Origin: Candidatus Competibacter sp.
GTDB taxonomy: Bacteria; Pseudomonadota; Gammaproteobacteria; Competibacterales; Competibacteraceae
Length of the DNA: 48,830 bases
Assembly: GCA_029624815.1 (NCBI GenBank)
Contig: JARSSH010000063.1
Span: forward strand, 1-48,830
Direction of reading: 5' to 3'
The position numbers and the translations under genes are program-made. Every line of letters begins with the position of its first letter. Within the stretch, counting starts at the first letter, position 1. The notes beneath the pieces were generated by a model, which made no database searches, was not told where the DNA came from, and saw nothing but the letters and a program-made list of their open reading frames with translations. Of this stretch, positions 1 through 8,598 are shown piece after piece.

Positions 1-61
1 CCTATGATCGTGTGAGCATCACTCACGCTAAAGTCGGTCATCGCCAGGCAACCTATTCGCT

Positions 62-91
62 GTATCCCCCTAGAGATAGGGGGATACTTTT
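62..91 (+). terminator. Rho-independent terminator upstream of rpmB
   Basis: An 11-bp perfect stem (62-72 with 77-87) closes a GAGA tetraloop and is followed by TTTT. It probably ends transcription of a gene lying left of the window. The 228 bases before rpmB hold no recognisable gene; a frame open from position 3 to a stop at 105-107 runs through this hairpin and matches nothing I know. Confidence 0.75.
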
Positions 92-150
92 ATGTTTGGG
101 TTATTAGTGATTACTGTGCTGCTAATGCTAATCATGGTAGCCTTGTATCC

Positions 151-179
151 TTGATACCTAGGGCTTATTAAGATTTAAA
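151..179 (+). promoter_or_regulatory. Candidate sigma-70 promoter of rpmB-rpmG
   Basis: TTGATA (151-156, five of six matches to the -35 consensus) is separated by 17 bp from TTTAAA (174-179, four of six matches to the -10). It lies about 50 bp before the rpmB start in an AT-rich stretch, between the upstream terminator and the gene. Prediction from consensus only. Confidence 0.45.
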
Positions 180-228
180 AGCCCGTAAGCTTTCGATATT
201 CCGGTTTTGCCGGTTGGAGATAGGCTCG

Positions 229-465
229 ATGTCAAGAGTTTGCCAAGTGACGGGGAAGCGCCCCGCTACCGGAAATAACGTATCGCACGCCAATAACAAG
301 ACCCGTCGGCGCTTTCTTCCAAACCTGCATGTTCATCGTTTTTGGGTTGAGAGTGAGCGGCGTTTTGTGAGCTTGCGAGTGTCTTCGCATGGTATGCGCA
401 TCATCGATAAAAAAGGTATTGATGCCGTTCTCTCCGATTTGCGCGCCCAAGGCGACAAGGTTTAA
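229..465 (+). CDS. rpmB: 50S ribosomal protein L28
   Basis: Encodes a 78-residue L28, a component of the large ribosomal subunit. The N-terminus [12 protein letters not shown] and the following [15 protein letters not shown] segment are the family hallmark, and the length is normal. I chose the ATG at 229 because it gives this canonical N-terminus and has GGAGA a suitable distance upstream; an in-frame ATG at 214 would add five residues the family lacks. rpmG follows after 19 bp, as in most gammaproteobacteria, so the two form one transcription unit that ends at the 659-698 hairpin. Confidence 0.97.
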   Translation: MSRVCQVTGKRPATGNNVSHANNKTRRRFLPNLHVHRFWVESERRFVSLRVSSHGMRIIDKKGIDAVLSDLRAQGDKV

Positions 466-484
466 CTGGAAGGAGTAAGCGTTC

Positions 485-640
485 ATGCGCGATAAAATCA
501 AGTTGGTATCCACGGCCGGTACTGGCCACTTCTACACAACAACTAAAAACAAGCGCACGACGCCTGAAAAATTGGAAATGAAAAAATACGATCCGGTGGT
601 TCGCAAGCATGTTCCCTACAAGGAAGCCAAGATCAAGTAA
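485..640 (+). CDS. rpmG: 50S ribosomal protein L33
   Basis: A 51-residue L33 of the large ribosomal subunit, beginning [19 protein letters not shown] and ending in a Lys-rich tail, as expected for the family. This form lacks the CxxC zinc-binding pairs, so it is the zinc-independent (C-minus) type. AAGGAG lies about 8 bp before the start codon. It is the second gene of the rpmB-rpmG operon. In E. coli mutM follows directly; here a desaturase, a psiE-like gene and an ABC cluster lie between rpmG and mutM. Confidence 0.97.
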   Translation: MRDKIKLVSTAGTGHFYTTTKNKRTTPEKLEMKKYDPVVRKHVPYKEAKIK

Positions 641-658
641 GTGTTCATCGCTCGAATC

Positions 659-698
659 GCCATAAAAAACCCGCCTTGAGGGCGGGTTTTTTATGGCT
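659..698. terminator. Bidirectional terminator between rpmG and the desaturase gene
   Basis: A long inverted repeat, with an A-tract before and a T-tract after a CCCGCC/GGCGGG stem (670-675 with 681-686). Because both arms carry A/T runs it can stop rpmBG transcription on the plus strand and desaturase transcription on the minus strand. Confidence 0.9.
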
Positions 699-702
699 TC
701 AA

Positions 703-1887
703 TCAAATGGCGCGTACCGAATAGCCGCGTAGGGACTGCGAAAACTCCTGGAGAACCTGAATACCGCTGGCTTCGGCCCGCGCGCACCAATCCTGCAACG
801 ATGCCAACAGCTTTTCATGACTGGCCGTCGTGCGGTTCCACAAACCTTGCAGGCTCATCCGAAACTCATAAACGGTCTGCAATGTTTGACTCATGTCGAG
901 CGCGCTGTGCAGCCGGGCGCGATCACGATCATTCAGCCGGGCCTCCTCACGCAGCAGCAACACCTTGATTCGTTTGAGCATCTGGCGCCGTGGATCATCG
1001 GCTTTCCGTAACTCCTCCCGCAGTACCGGCGCCATTACACTACGTCCGAAGTCGGCCATCACATACAATCGACCCAAGACCACGGCGCGTAATGTATCCA
1101 GATCAATAATTTGTTTATCCGGTAGTTGTTGTGGCACTGGCGCTGTTTTCTTGACGTGCGCCAACCGCAACGTTTCCAAAATCCGGATGTACAGCCAGCC
1201 GACATCGAATTCCCACCAGCGGTTCGATAACCTGGCCGAACTGGGGAAGGCATGATGGTTGTTGTGCAATTCTTCACCACCGATTAGCAACCCGATCGGC
1301 AAGAGATTGGTGGAGGCATCGCGGGGTTCATAATTACGATACCCCCAATAATGCCCTAAGCCATTGACGACTCCAGCGGCCCAGAATGGAATCCACAGCA
1401 GTTGTATCGCCCAAACGGTGAGTCCCGCGATGCCAAACAAGATCAGGTCGACAAACAGCATCAGCGTAACGCCCAGCCGGTCATATCGAGCATAGAGATG
1501 ACTTTCCAGCCAGTCATCGGGTGTGCCATGGCCGTAGCGCTTCAAGGTTTCCGAATTAAGCGCTTCGGAGCGATACAATTCCGCGCCTTCCCAAAGCACT
1601 TTGCGGATACCCAAAACCTGTGGGCTATGTGGATCGTCCGGCATCTCGCACTTGGCGTGATGCTTGCGGTGTATGGCAACCCACTGCTGAGTGACCATGC
1701 CGGTCGTCAGCCATAGCCAGAACCGGAAGAAATGACTGACGGCCGGGTGCAGATCGAGCGCACGATGCGCTTGGGCGCGGTGCAGGAAAATTGTGACGGT
1801 GGCGATCGTGACATGCGTCAACAATAACGTTGCCAACACCAGTTCCCAAAAAGACGGATCCAAAAAACCATGAACGATGAAATTCAA
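703..1887 (-). CDS. Membrane fatty-acid desaturase (acyl-lipid delta-9 type)
   Basis: Encodes a 394-residue integral membrane di-iron desaturase that would introduce a cis double bond into membrane acyl chains. All three histidine boxes are visible: HRAQAH (36-41), HRKHH (73-77) and HNNHH (208-212), with the NGLGHYWG segment (about 175-182) that supplies a further metal ligand in the family. Hydrophobic spans lie near 13-35, 50-68 and 140-175. The C-terminal 150 residues are Arg-rich and helical, longer than the catalytic core needs. It resembles DesA-type acyl-lipid desaturases of pseudomonads. It is convergent with rpmG and shares the bidirectional terminator. Confidence 0.9.
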   Translation of the reverse strand: MNFIVHGFLDPSFWELVLATLLLTHVTIATVTIFLHRAQAHRALDLHPAVSHFFRFWLWLTTGMVTQQWVAIHRKHHAKCEMPDDPHSPQVLGIRKVLWEGAELYRSEALNSETLKRYGHGTPDDWLESHLYARYDRLGVTLMLFVDLILFGIAGLTVWAIQLLWIPFWAAGVVNGLGHYWGYRNYEPRDASTNLLPIGLLIGGEELHNNHHAFPSSARLSNRWWEFDVGWLYIRILETLRLAHVKKTAPVPQQLPDKQIIDLDTLRAVVLGRLYVMADFGRSVMAPVLREELRKADDPRRQMLKRIKVLLLREEARLNDRDRARLHSALDMSQTLQTVYEFRMSLQGLWNRTTASHEKLLASLQDWCARAEASGIQVLQEFSQSLRGYSVRAI

Positions 1888-1918
1888 GTCAACACCTTTT
1901 ATGAACGCGGTTGCTAAA

Positions 1919-1955
1919 CCCCTCCCCCGACTCTTCTCCCGCCGGGAGAGGGGGT
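1919..1955. repeat. Small GC-run inverted repeat
   Basis: C-rich and G-rich arms around CTCCC-GCC-GGGAG form an imperfect hairpin in the 78-bp gap between two minus-strand genes. It has no T-tract on the minus strand and looks more like a dispersed palindromic element than a terminator. A different C-run/G-run palindrome occurs at the start of nudB (27570-27628). Confidence 0.4.
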
Positions 1956-1965
1956 GAACGGTTGC

Positions 1966-2457
1966 TTATTGGAGTTTCCTGGTCACCAGCCAGTAACCGA
2001 TACTTAGAGAAAAAATGACCGCCGCCGTTGCCCAGATGTATTCGGGTTCCACGGTTTTATAGTCCATCACGATCACCTTCCGGGCGATCGCCATCAGCGC
2101 CGTGGCGAGCACCAGTTTGACATGCAATACGTCGTCGCGCAGATACAGAACGATGTTCACAAAAATTTCGATGGCAATCAGAGCCGCCATGAATGCGCCG
2201 AATGAGGCTAAAATATCATTGACGCTTAGTAGCCCCACAGTCGATGCTGTCGCACGCTGATAAAGTACCCAAGCCACATCGGCAACACTCCAGATGATCA
2301 CCAGGGTCATCAGTATCGCCAGCATCCGCACGCAGAGCCGGATGATCATGTGCAGCCAGTAGATCAGGGGCTCCTCGCTTTTGTCGATATGCAGGCCGTG
2401 CAGGCCATCGGTGGAATCATGGTCGGGCGGCGTGGAGTGATTGGGTAGTTTTTCCAT
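1966..2457 (-). CDS. PsiE-like membrane protein
   Basis: A 163-residue protein with four predicted membrane helices (approximately residues 34-56, 77-100, 104-125 and 135-158). The spacing and the charged loop RKVIVMDYKTVEPEY resemble the phosphate-starvation-inducible PsiE family, whose molecular function is unknown. The start was placed at the MEKLPNHS methionine; an upstream in-frame ATG at 2550 would add 31 unlikely residues and overlap the divergent ABC gene. The hydrophilic N-terminus (about 30 residues) is longer than in E. coli PsiE. No phosphate box was recognised upstream. Confidence 0.75.
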   Translation of the reverse strand: MEKLPNHSTPPDHDSTDGLHGLHIDKSEEPLIYWLHMIIRLCVRMLAILMTLVIIWSVADVAWVLYQRATASTVGLLSVNDILASFGAFMAALIAIEIFVNIVLYLRDDVLHVKLVLATALMAIARKVIVMDYKTVEPEYIWATAAVIFSLSIGYWLVTRKLQ

Positions 2458-2548
2458 GGCATTTATGAGCGACGGATTAGGACGGTTGTTCCAATCGAAG
2501 ATTACCAATAATACCGCCGCGCACCGGCCAAAGCTTGTCGAAAATGTC

Positions 2549-3484
2549 ATGAAAGGCGAGAGACTGGTGCAGGTGGAGCGACTGACCCGCAGCTATGGCG
2601 GCATCCGAGCCGTCGATGAAATCAGTTTTACTCTCCGCAAGGGTCAGGTTCTTGGATTTCTTGGTCTCAACGGCGCCGGTAAATCGACTACGATGCGGAT
2701 GTTGGCGGGCGTGCTGGCGCCGGATGCCGGGCGGATCGCCATTAATGGCGCCGATTTGCTGGATCAACCGCGTCAGGCCAAGCAATCGATCGGCTATCTG
2801 CCCGAGCAGCCTCCGCTTTATCGCGAGCTGACGGTGGACGAACAATTGCGCTACAGTGCCCGCCTGCATGGGCTCGATCACGCGACCTGCCGTCAAGCCC
2901 TGCTTCAGACCAAGGAGCGTTGCGGGCTGGCGGATGTCGGCCGGCGCCTGATTGGTAATCTATCCAAGGGGTATCGGCAGCGGGTTGGTCTGGCCCAAGC
3001 TCTGCTGCACGATCCGCCCGTGCTGGTGCTGGACGAGCCCACCGTCGGCCTGGATCCTTTCCAACTGCGCGAGATGCGCGGGTTGATCCGCACGCTGGGG
3101 CGGGATCGCGGGGTCATTCTGTCCACGCATCTGTTGCCCGAGGTGCAGGCGACCTGTACCCATGTGCAGATCATCCGGGCCGGGCGGCTGGTGTACGCCG
3201 GCGCGCTAGCCGATTTGGAACGGCAGCGATGCTCCACCCATCTGCGGGTCGGGCTGAACGCCCCACCGCCAGCCGTGAATCTGGCGCAACTGCCGGGAGT
3301 CGTCCAGGTCGAGGAACTCGGCGTTGGTCGGTTTAGACTGCATCATGCGCCCGACGCCGCACTCCACCAGGCCGTGCTCGAACGGGCTTGCGCCGATGGT
3401 TGGGATTTGTGGGAAATAACCCCGGAACATGCTGGTCTGGAGCAAATCTTTGTCGATCTGACGTTGGGGGACGCTCCCATATGA
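2549..3484 (+). CDS. ABC transporter ATP-binding protein, GldA-like
   Basis: A 311-residue ABC ATPase. Walker A is GLNGAGKST (39-47), the signature is LSKGY (138-142, a K in place of the usual G) and Walker B is VLVLDEP (158-164), followed by STHLLPEV. The roughly 90-residue C-terminal extension is typical of ABC-2 ATPases. Together with the next three genes it forms a GldA-GldF-GldG-type export complex. In Bacteroidetes these proteins serve gliding motility; in proteobacteria the substrate is unknown. The start at 2549 gives MKGERLVQVERL and leaves 91 bp to the divergent psiE-like gene. It overlaps the permease by 4 bp (ATGA). Confidence 0.88.
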   Translation: MKGERLVQVERLTRSYGGIRAVDEISFTLRKGQVLGFLGLNGAGKSTTMRMLAGVLAPDAGRIAINGADLLDQPRQAKQSIGYLPEQPPLYRELTVDEQLRYSARLHGLDHATCRQALLQTKERCGLADVGRRLIGNLSKGYRQRVGLAQALLHDPPVLVLDEPTVGLDPFQLREMRGLIRTLGRDRGVILSTHLLPEVQATCTHVQIIRAGRLVYAGALADLERQRCSTHLRVGLNAPPPAVNLAQLPGVVQVEELGVGRFRLHHAPDAALHQAVLERACADGWDLWEITPEHAGLEQIFVDLTLGDAPI

Positions 3485-4233
3485 TTCTCACCATCGCGGC
3501 TCGCGAGCTGCGCGGCCTATTCCTGTCGCCGCTGGCCTGGACGCTGCTGGCGGTAGTGCAAGGGTTGCTGGCGTGGATCTTCCTGATTTTGGTGGGCGAT
3601 TTCCGAAACTTGCAGGGCCGGTTGGCCCTGTTGGACAACGCGCCCGGCGTGACCGATCTGGTCGCCGCGCCGCTGTTTCGGGTCGCCGCCTGGGTACTGC
3701 TTTTGCTCACTCCACTCCTCACCATGCGACTCTTGAGCGAGGAACGGCGCACCGGCACGCTCGACCTGCTGCTTTCGGCGCCGGTCGGGTCGACGGCCAT
3801 CGTGCTCGGCAAGTATTTAGGCGTAGTGCTCTTCCTGTCGGGTCTGATCGTGCTGGTTGCGCTGATGCCGCTGACGCTGGCGGCCGGTGCGCCGCTGGAT
3901 TCCGGCAAACTGCTGGCCGGTGTTCTGGGTTTGATTCTGCTCGCCGGCAGTTTTACCGCCGCTGGACTGTATCTGTCGGCGCTCACTATCCAACCGGCGC
4001 TGGCGGCGATGGCAACCTTCGGGTTGCTGCTGCTGTTGTGGGTCGTCGACATGGCTGGGGCCGGCCAAAAGGCGCTAGGCAGCCTATTCGCGTACCTGTC
4101 GCTGTCGCGCCACTACGATGCGCTATTGCTGGGATTGTTCGACAGCGCCGATGTCGCCTACTATCTGTTGTTCATCGCGGCTTTCCTGGGTCTAACGATC
4201 CGTCGGCTGGACGATGCACGCCTGCGGGATTGA
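3481..4233 (+). CDS. ABC-2 type permease, GldF-like
   Basis: A 250-residue integral membrane protein with about six hydrophobic spans. It carries the ABC-2 hallmark MRLLSEERRTGTLDLLLSAP between the second and third spans, the segment that couples to the ATPase. It overlaps the ATPase gene by 4 bp and is followed after 2 bp by the GldG-like gene, so the three are translationally coupled. The start ATG at 3481 is the only one giving a permease-like N-terminus (MILTIAARELRGLF). Confidence 0.88.
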   Translation: MILTIAARELRGLFLSPLAWTLLAVVQGLLAWIFLILVGDFRNLQGRLALLDNAPGVTDLVAAPLFRVAAWVLLLLTPLLTMRLLSEERRTGTLDLLLSAPVGSTAIVLGKYLGVVLFLSGLIVLVALMPLTLAAGAPLDSGKLLAGVLGLILLAGSFTAAGLYLSALTIQPALAAMATFGLLLLLWVVDMAGAGQKALGSLFAYLSLSRHYDALLLGLFDSADVAYYLLFIAAFLGLTIRRLDDARLRD

Positions 4234-4235
4234 CC

Positions 4236-5618
4236 ATGCGGCTTGATTTCTCCACCCGGCGGCGGCTGCGAATCCAGAACGGTCTGTTTCTCCTGTTGTT
4301 CGGTCTGGTGATCGGCCTGCTGGCTTGGCTAAGCGTTCGCTATCCGGTTCAGGCCGACTGGACCGCAGGCGGTCGCAACACGCTGTCCGAGGCCAGTCGG
4401 GTGTTATTGGGTCGGTTGGACGGACCGATCCGCATCACCGCCTATGCCCGCGACGATTCCTCCCTGCGTGACGGCATCGCCCGGCTGGTGGGCCGTTACC
4501 AGCGCTATAAACCTGATCTAACGCTGGTTTTTGTCAACCCCGATCTGTTGCCGGATCGAGTACGGGAACTCGGAATTACCGCCGACGGCGAGCTGTATCT
4601 GGAATATCGCGGCCACGGGGAAAGGCTCGGACAACTCAGCGAACAGGCGCTGACCCAGTCCCTGCAACGTCTCGGCCGCCAGCAAGAGCGGAGCGTGCTG
4701 TTTCTATCCGGCCACGGCGAGCGCAATCCACGGGGCGTAGCCAATCACGACTTGGGCGCATTTGGCCGGGAGCTGGAAAAAATCGGCATTCGGTCGGAGA
4801 CGCTCGACTTGACGACGGGAACCCAGATCCCCGAGACGGCCGCCGCCCTGGTTATCGCCGGACCGCAAACGTCGTTGCCGATGGAAGAGGTGCAAGCCAT
4901 CGTGGAATACGTCAACCGGGGCGGCAATCTGTTGTGGTTGCTGGAGCCAAAGGATCCGTCCGGCCTGCAAACGCTGGCGACCCTGCTGGGTATCGTCGCA
5001 TTGCCCGGCGTCGTGGTGGATGCGGATACGTCGCTGCTGGGCATCAAGAATCCCGCCTTCATTCCCATCGCCGATTATGGCCCGCATCCCATCACCGAAC
5101 CTTTGCGTTCGCCCGCCCTGCTGCCGCAAGCCGTGGCTCTAGACCTGCAACCCGCCGCTGGTTGGAAAGCCGATTTGCTGCTGGAAAGCCAGTTGCGAAC
5201 CTGGACGGAAGCAGGTCCGCCGGATGAACGAATGCAGTTCGATCCCGACACCGCCGAGCGCCGCGGTCCCCTAACCGTTGGCGTGGCGCTGGCTCGACCC
5301 CGACCCGACCCGCCCGCTGCCGGGGTTGCCGACGCGCAAACCACATCCCCACAGCGAATTGTCGTCGTCGGCGATGGTGATTTTCTTTCAAACACCTATC
5401 TGGGCAACGGCGGCAATCTGCAACTGGGGCTGAATATCGTGAACTGGCTCACTCTGGACGACACGCTGATCGTTTTACGCCCCAAAGCCGCCCCCGATAT
5501 CCATCTGAATTTGTCGGACGGCGCGCTGGCGCTGATCGCGGCTGTTTTTTTACTGGTGGTGCCAGCGACGCTGTTGACCAGCGGCTGGCTGATCCAGTTC
5601 CGGCGTCGTCGATCATGA
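4236..5618 (+). CDS. GldG-like ABC auxiliary protein
   Basis: A 460-residue protein with one N-terminal membrane helix (about 17-35), a large extracytoplasmic region and a C-terminal helix (about 428-450). The middle region resembles the GldG/IFT52-type auxiliary subunit: it includes SVLFLSGHGERNP, a Rossmann-like ALVIAGPQ segment and a NRGGNLLWLLEP loop. These proteins accompany GldA/GldF-type ABC-2 transporters and are thought to bind or guide the substrate. The ATG at 4236 lies 2 bp after the permease stop. It overlaps the next gene by 4 bp. Confidence 0.85.
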   Translation: MRLDFSTRRRLRIQNGLFLLLFGLVIGLLAWLSVRYPVQADWTAGGRNTLSEASRVLLGRLDGPIRITAYARDDSSLRDGIARLVGRYQRYKPDLTLVFVNPDLLPDRVRELGITADGELYLEYRGHGERLGQLSEQALTQSLQRLGRQQERSVLFLSGHGERNPRGVANHDLGAFGRELEKIGIRSETLDLTTGTQIPETAAALVIAGPQTSLPMEEVQAIVEYVNRGGNLLWLLEPKDPSGLQTLATLLGIVALPGVVVDADTSLLGIKNPAFIPIADYGPHPITEPLRSPALLPQAVALDLQPAAGWKADLLLESQLRTWTEAGPPDERMQFDPDTAERRGPLTVGVALARPRPDPPAAGVADAQTTSPQRIVVVGDGDFLSNTYLGNGGNLQLGLNIVNWLTLDDTLIVLRPKAAPDIHLNLSDGALALIAAVFLLVVPATLLTSGWLIQFRRRRS

Positions 5619-6157
5619 ATACGCTCGCCCGGCGGCGCTGGCTGAATCTGGGGTTGCTGGGATTGGTCGGTGGCTTGGCGGCGCTGGCCTGGTTGGGATC
5701 CGGGCGAGAGCGGCTGGCGGGTGTTCCCGCCCTATTGGATCTGACCCCGGCACAAATCGAACGGATCGCGGCCGAGCGTCCGGGTCAAGCCAATCTGGCT
5801 TTTAAACGGAATGACGATCATTGGTGGATGACCGCACCGGAGAGCGGTCTGGCCAATCCGATCTTGCTCAATCCGATTTTGAATGGCGCCGGAGCTCGCT
5901 GTCCGCTACGGTATGCCGTCGCCGAACTGAACCTGAAGCGCTTGCAGCTCGATCCGCCCCGGTTGCGGCTATGGCTGAACGACCGGGAAATTCGCTTTGG
6001 CGCAACTGCTCCGACCGACGGCCGGCGCTACTTGCAAATCGGTGCGACCGTCTATCTTTGTCCCGACGGTTTGTACCCGTTGCTGACCAGTGCGGCGGCG
6101 AGCTTCCGGGCGCCGCCTATCGAATCCTCGGTACTGGGCCGGGCACGAGATGAATAA
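5615..6157 (+). CDS. DUF4340-like membrane-anchored protein
   Basis: A 180-residue protein with an N-terminal membrane anchor (about 9-27) and a small beta-rich extracytoplasmic domain. Its features (LDLTPAQIERI, DDHWWMTAPE, LWLNDREIRFG) resemble the repeating unit of DUF4340 proteins, which are regularly encoded behind GldG-like genes. The function is unknown; I infer a periplasmic accessory of the preceding ABC complex. It is shorter than many DUF4340 proteins and seems to hold only one unit. It overlaps GldG by 4 bp and mutM by 1 bp (TAATG), so mutM is translationally coupled to this cluster. Confidence 0.7.
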   Translation: MNTLARRRWLNLGLLGLVGGLAALAWLGSGRERLAGVPALLDLTPAQIERIAAERPGQANLAFKRNDDHWWMTAPESGLANPILLNPILNGAGARCPLRYAVAELNLKRLQLDPPRLRLWLNDREIRFGATAPTDGRRYLQIGATVYLCPDGLYPLLTSAAASFRAPPIESSVLGRARDE

Positions 6158-6972
6158 TGCCTGAACTGCCTGAAGTCGAAACCGTCCGTCGCGGCATTGC
6201 GCCGCATCTGGTCGGCCGGACCATCGCTCGGGTGGTGGTGCGGCAAGCCCGACTGCGCTGGCCGGTACCGGAGGAACTGGCGACGATGCTGCCGGGGCAG
6301 GTCATCCAACGGGTCGACCGGCGCGCCAAATATTTGCTGTTACGCACCGAGGTCGGGACCGCGCTCTTCCACCTTGGCATGACCGGTCGGTTACGTGTCC
6401 TGCCCACCGCCACGCCGCTGGAAAAACATGATCATGTCGATCTGGTTCTGGCCAGCGGGGAATGCCTGCGCTTCAACGACAGCCGTCGCTTTGGCGCGTT
6501 GCTGTGGACCGTGGAGCCACTGGAGCAACATCCCCTGCTCCAGATGCTTGGTCCCGAACCGTTCGACGCCTTATTTTCCGGTGCCTACCTGCACCAGCGG
6601 GCGCGGGGCCGAACGCTAGCGGTCAAGACCTTCATCATGAACCATCGTGTGGTGGTGGGGATCGGCAACATCTACGCTAACGAATCGCTGCACATGGCCG
6701 GGGTCGATCCGCGGCGCCCGGCCGGGCAAATCGTGCTGGCTGAATACCAGCGGTTGGCGGTCGCCGTTCGGGCGATCATGGGCGAGGCGATCCGGCAGGG
6801 CGGCACCACATTGCGGGATTTCGTCGACGGTGATGGCAAGCCGGGCTACTTTCAACAAAGCCTGCGCGTCTACGACCGCCACCTGGCGCCCTGCACCGCT
6901 TGCGGCGAGTCCATCCAGCGATGTCGGCTTGGGCAGCGGGCGACCTACTATTGCCCGCGCTGCCAGCGTTAG
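6157..6972 (+). CDS. mutM: Formamidopyrimidine-DNA glycosylase
   Basis: A 271-residue bifunctional DNA glycosylase/AP lyase of base-excision repair that removes 8-oxoguanine and formamidopyrimidines. The catalytic N-terminus PELPEVETVRRG (P2 nucleophile, E3), Lys58 of the RRAKYLLL segment, the MNHRVVVGIGNIYANE helix-two-turn-helix and the C-terminal zinc finger (CTAC ... CPRC) are all intact. Length is typical. The 1-bp overlap with the DUF4340-like gene suggests it is translated from the ABC-cluster message. Confidence 0.97.
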   Translation: MPELPEVETVRRGIAPHLVGRTIARVVVRQARLRWPVPEELATMLPGQVIQRVDRRAKYLLLRTEVGTALFHLGMTGRLRVLPTATPLEKHDHVDLVLASGECLRFNDSRRFGALLWTVEPLEQHPLLQMLGPEPFDALFSGAYLHQRARGRTLAVKTFIMNHRVVVGIGNIYANESLHMAGVDPRRPAGQIVLAEYQRLAVAVRAIMGEAIRQGGTTLRDFVDGDGKPGYFQQSLRVYDRHLAPCTACGESIQRCRLGQRATYYCPRCQR

Positions 6973-8201
6973 CGATTGTCCGCCGATGCGGGTTCGCCGC
7001 TGGTCGGCGCGGGCACGGGCGGCTGTGTGACTGGAGCCGATTCGGGTTTTTTGACGTTCGGGGTGTAAATCACCGCGACGGCAACGCTGTCTTCCCCGTC
7101 AAATTGCTTGACTGCCGCTTCCGGCGGCAGGCGACCCTCGCGCAGCGCCTGAAGACCGGCGGTGTCCTTGATCCCGGACATCGCCAACTCACGGATTTGT
7201 GAGAAACGGCGCACGCTGGGTTCGCTGTCATCGTATCCGCTGGCCGCGGCGCGGATTTCAGCCTGGCTGATTTCGTCCAGACCACCGATCCACGCCGTAT
7301 CGTCTCCAGCCGCCAGCCCCACCAGCGCTTCGGTCGCGTGGGCCATGGCGATTTTTGCCGCATCGGCGCGCAGTTTTTCCTGAGCGGCGGGTTCCGGGTG
7401 CGCGCCGATCAGGTTGACGGCGTAGCCAACCAACGCCAGTTCGCCCGTTGCGTTAACGACGATCAGCCGGTTACCGGTTGGTGGAATTAGGCGGCCCTCG
7501 ATTTCGGCGAGCAGTTGCTGCACGCCTTCCTTGAGCGCGACGGTTTCGATGGCAACGGCGTCGGGGCGGGTCAATCGGACAGCGGTCTTGGGCGTAGTGA
7601 CCAGATTGACGTAAATCGTACGGTTGGCCGCGTCATTCTCGCTCGAATAGGCCACGAAGCCGCGTGCCAGAATCTTAAGCGCCTGTTGTCGCCGCTCCTG
7701 TTCGTTGGTTGCGAGGTTGATCAGCGCCAGCCGGATGCCATCATCGGTTTCCAACTGTTCCGCGACCCGCTGCCGAGCTTCCGGCGTCAAATCCCGCCAG
7801 CAGCCGGCAAGCCGCGTTCGGGCATCCAGGAACGCCTTGAACCGTGCTTCCTGCCGGACCCGGCGGGTTGCGACCGGATTCTCGGTCGCCGGATAGCGGG
7901 CCATCCCCGTCGCCACCCAACCAAAACCCGTTTTGAAACGGATCATCCGACAACCGACGGAATTTTGTTCGATCGCGGCGGTGATGGCGCCTTGCGCCGT
8001 TCTGGCCTGTAGCGCCGGTTTTTCCGTCATATCGTCCTTGATGGTCCGCACTCGTTCAGATCCATGGGATTTGACGCGAGCGGGCGTGGGCATGGCTTGT
8101 AGTGGCACGATGAATTCTTCTGGAGCCAGCCTGGCCGCGGACGCGGGCAGGAGCCACGGCAGGGCGCCCAGCAAAAAACAAAAACAAGATAAAGCGCGCA
8201 T
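6969..8201 (-). CDS. Exported protein of unknown function
   Basis: A 410-residue protein with a clear signal peptide (MRALSCFCFLLGALPWLLPASA, cleavage near ASA-ARL). I do not recognise a characterised domain. The mature part is alpha/beta, with segments such as RQEARFKAFLDARTRLAGCW, NDAANRTIYVNLVTTPKTAVRL and ATGELALVGYAVNLIGAHPEP that recall LPP20/DUF-type secreted proteins whose N-terminal halves mediate oligomerisation. The C-terminal tail is Pro-rich. The start at 8201 gives the signal peptide and has GAGGGAA upstream; an in-frame ATG at 8315 would place 38 odd residues before it. Its 3' end overlaps the mutM 3' end by 4 bp (convergent). Confidence 0.7.
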   Translation of the reverse strand: MRALSCFCFLLGALPWLLPASAARLAPEEFIVPLQAMPTPARVKSHGSERVRTIKDDMTEKPALQARTAQGAITAAIEQNSVGCRMIRFKTGFGWVATGMARYPATENPVATRRVRQEARFKAFLDARTRLAGCWRDLTPEARQRVAEQLETDDGIRLALINLATNEQERRQQALKILARGFVAYSSENDAANRTIYVNLVTTPKTAVRLTRPDAVAIETVALKEGVQQLLAEIEGRLIPPTGNRLIVVNATGELALVGYAVNLIGAHPEPAAQEKLRADAAKIAMAHATEALVGLAAGDDTAWIGGLDEISQAEIRAAASGYDDSEPSVRRFSQIRELAMSGIKDTAGLQALREGRLPPEAAVKQFDGEDSVAVAVIYTPNVKKPESAPVTQPPVPAPTSGEPASADNR

Positions 8202-8598
8202 GATATTTCCCTCGGCGAACGCCCGGACTTTGGGTTGCCGGCGATTTCCTGGTCGGTCGCACCAACCAAAAAGATTTTCCTTGGCGTGCCGCAACGGTTC
8301 GATCGCCGGTTCCAATTGATTATTTAAGGGTTTTTCCGGTCAGCGGTTTTGCGCGGTTCGGTCGGTTTACGGCAAGCGATCTCCAGATTCTTGATCGAGG
8401 CATACCCAATCGTCCGTGGTTTTCTTCAACCGATCCGCGACGATTTGCGCATGGCCTTGCGGGAGAATCCGCGACAGCAAAATCCGTTTGAACGGGTGAC
8501 TCAATACACTCAAATACACTCAAGACGCGACCGCCTGTATGAACCGGCATCTCGGTTTTTCCGGGGAGATTTCGCAAGATCGTCGATCCTGGCGGTAT
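8202..8598. other. Intergenic region with no recognised gene
   Basis: These 397 bases separate two minus-strand genes. They should contain the promoter of the exported protein and the end of the HD-GYP transcript, but I see no convincing -35/-10 pair and no terminator. Short open frames here have no ribosome-binding site or recognisable product. A small direct repeat (TACACTCAA twice, near 8505-8523) is the only structure noticed. Confidence 0.5.

Noticed and set aside
3-107. Possible 3' end of a gene from left of the window
   Set aside because: The frame passes straight through the terminator hairpin at 62-91 and its residues match no family I know; two other frames stop earlier, so the true upstream gene end cannot be chosen.
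1919-1955. Hairpin downstream of the PsiE-like gene as a terminator
   Set aside because: No T-tract follows on the minus strand; it looks like a dispersed palindromic element.
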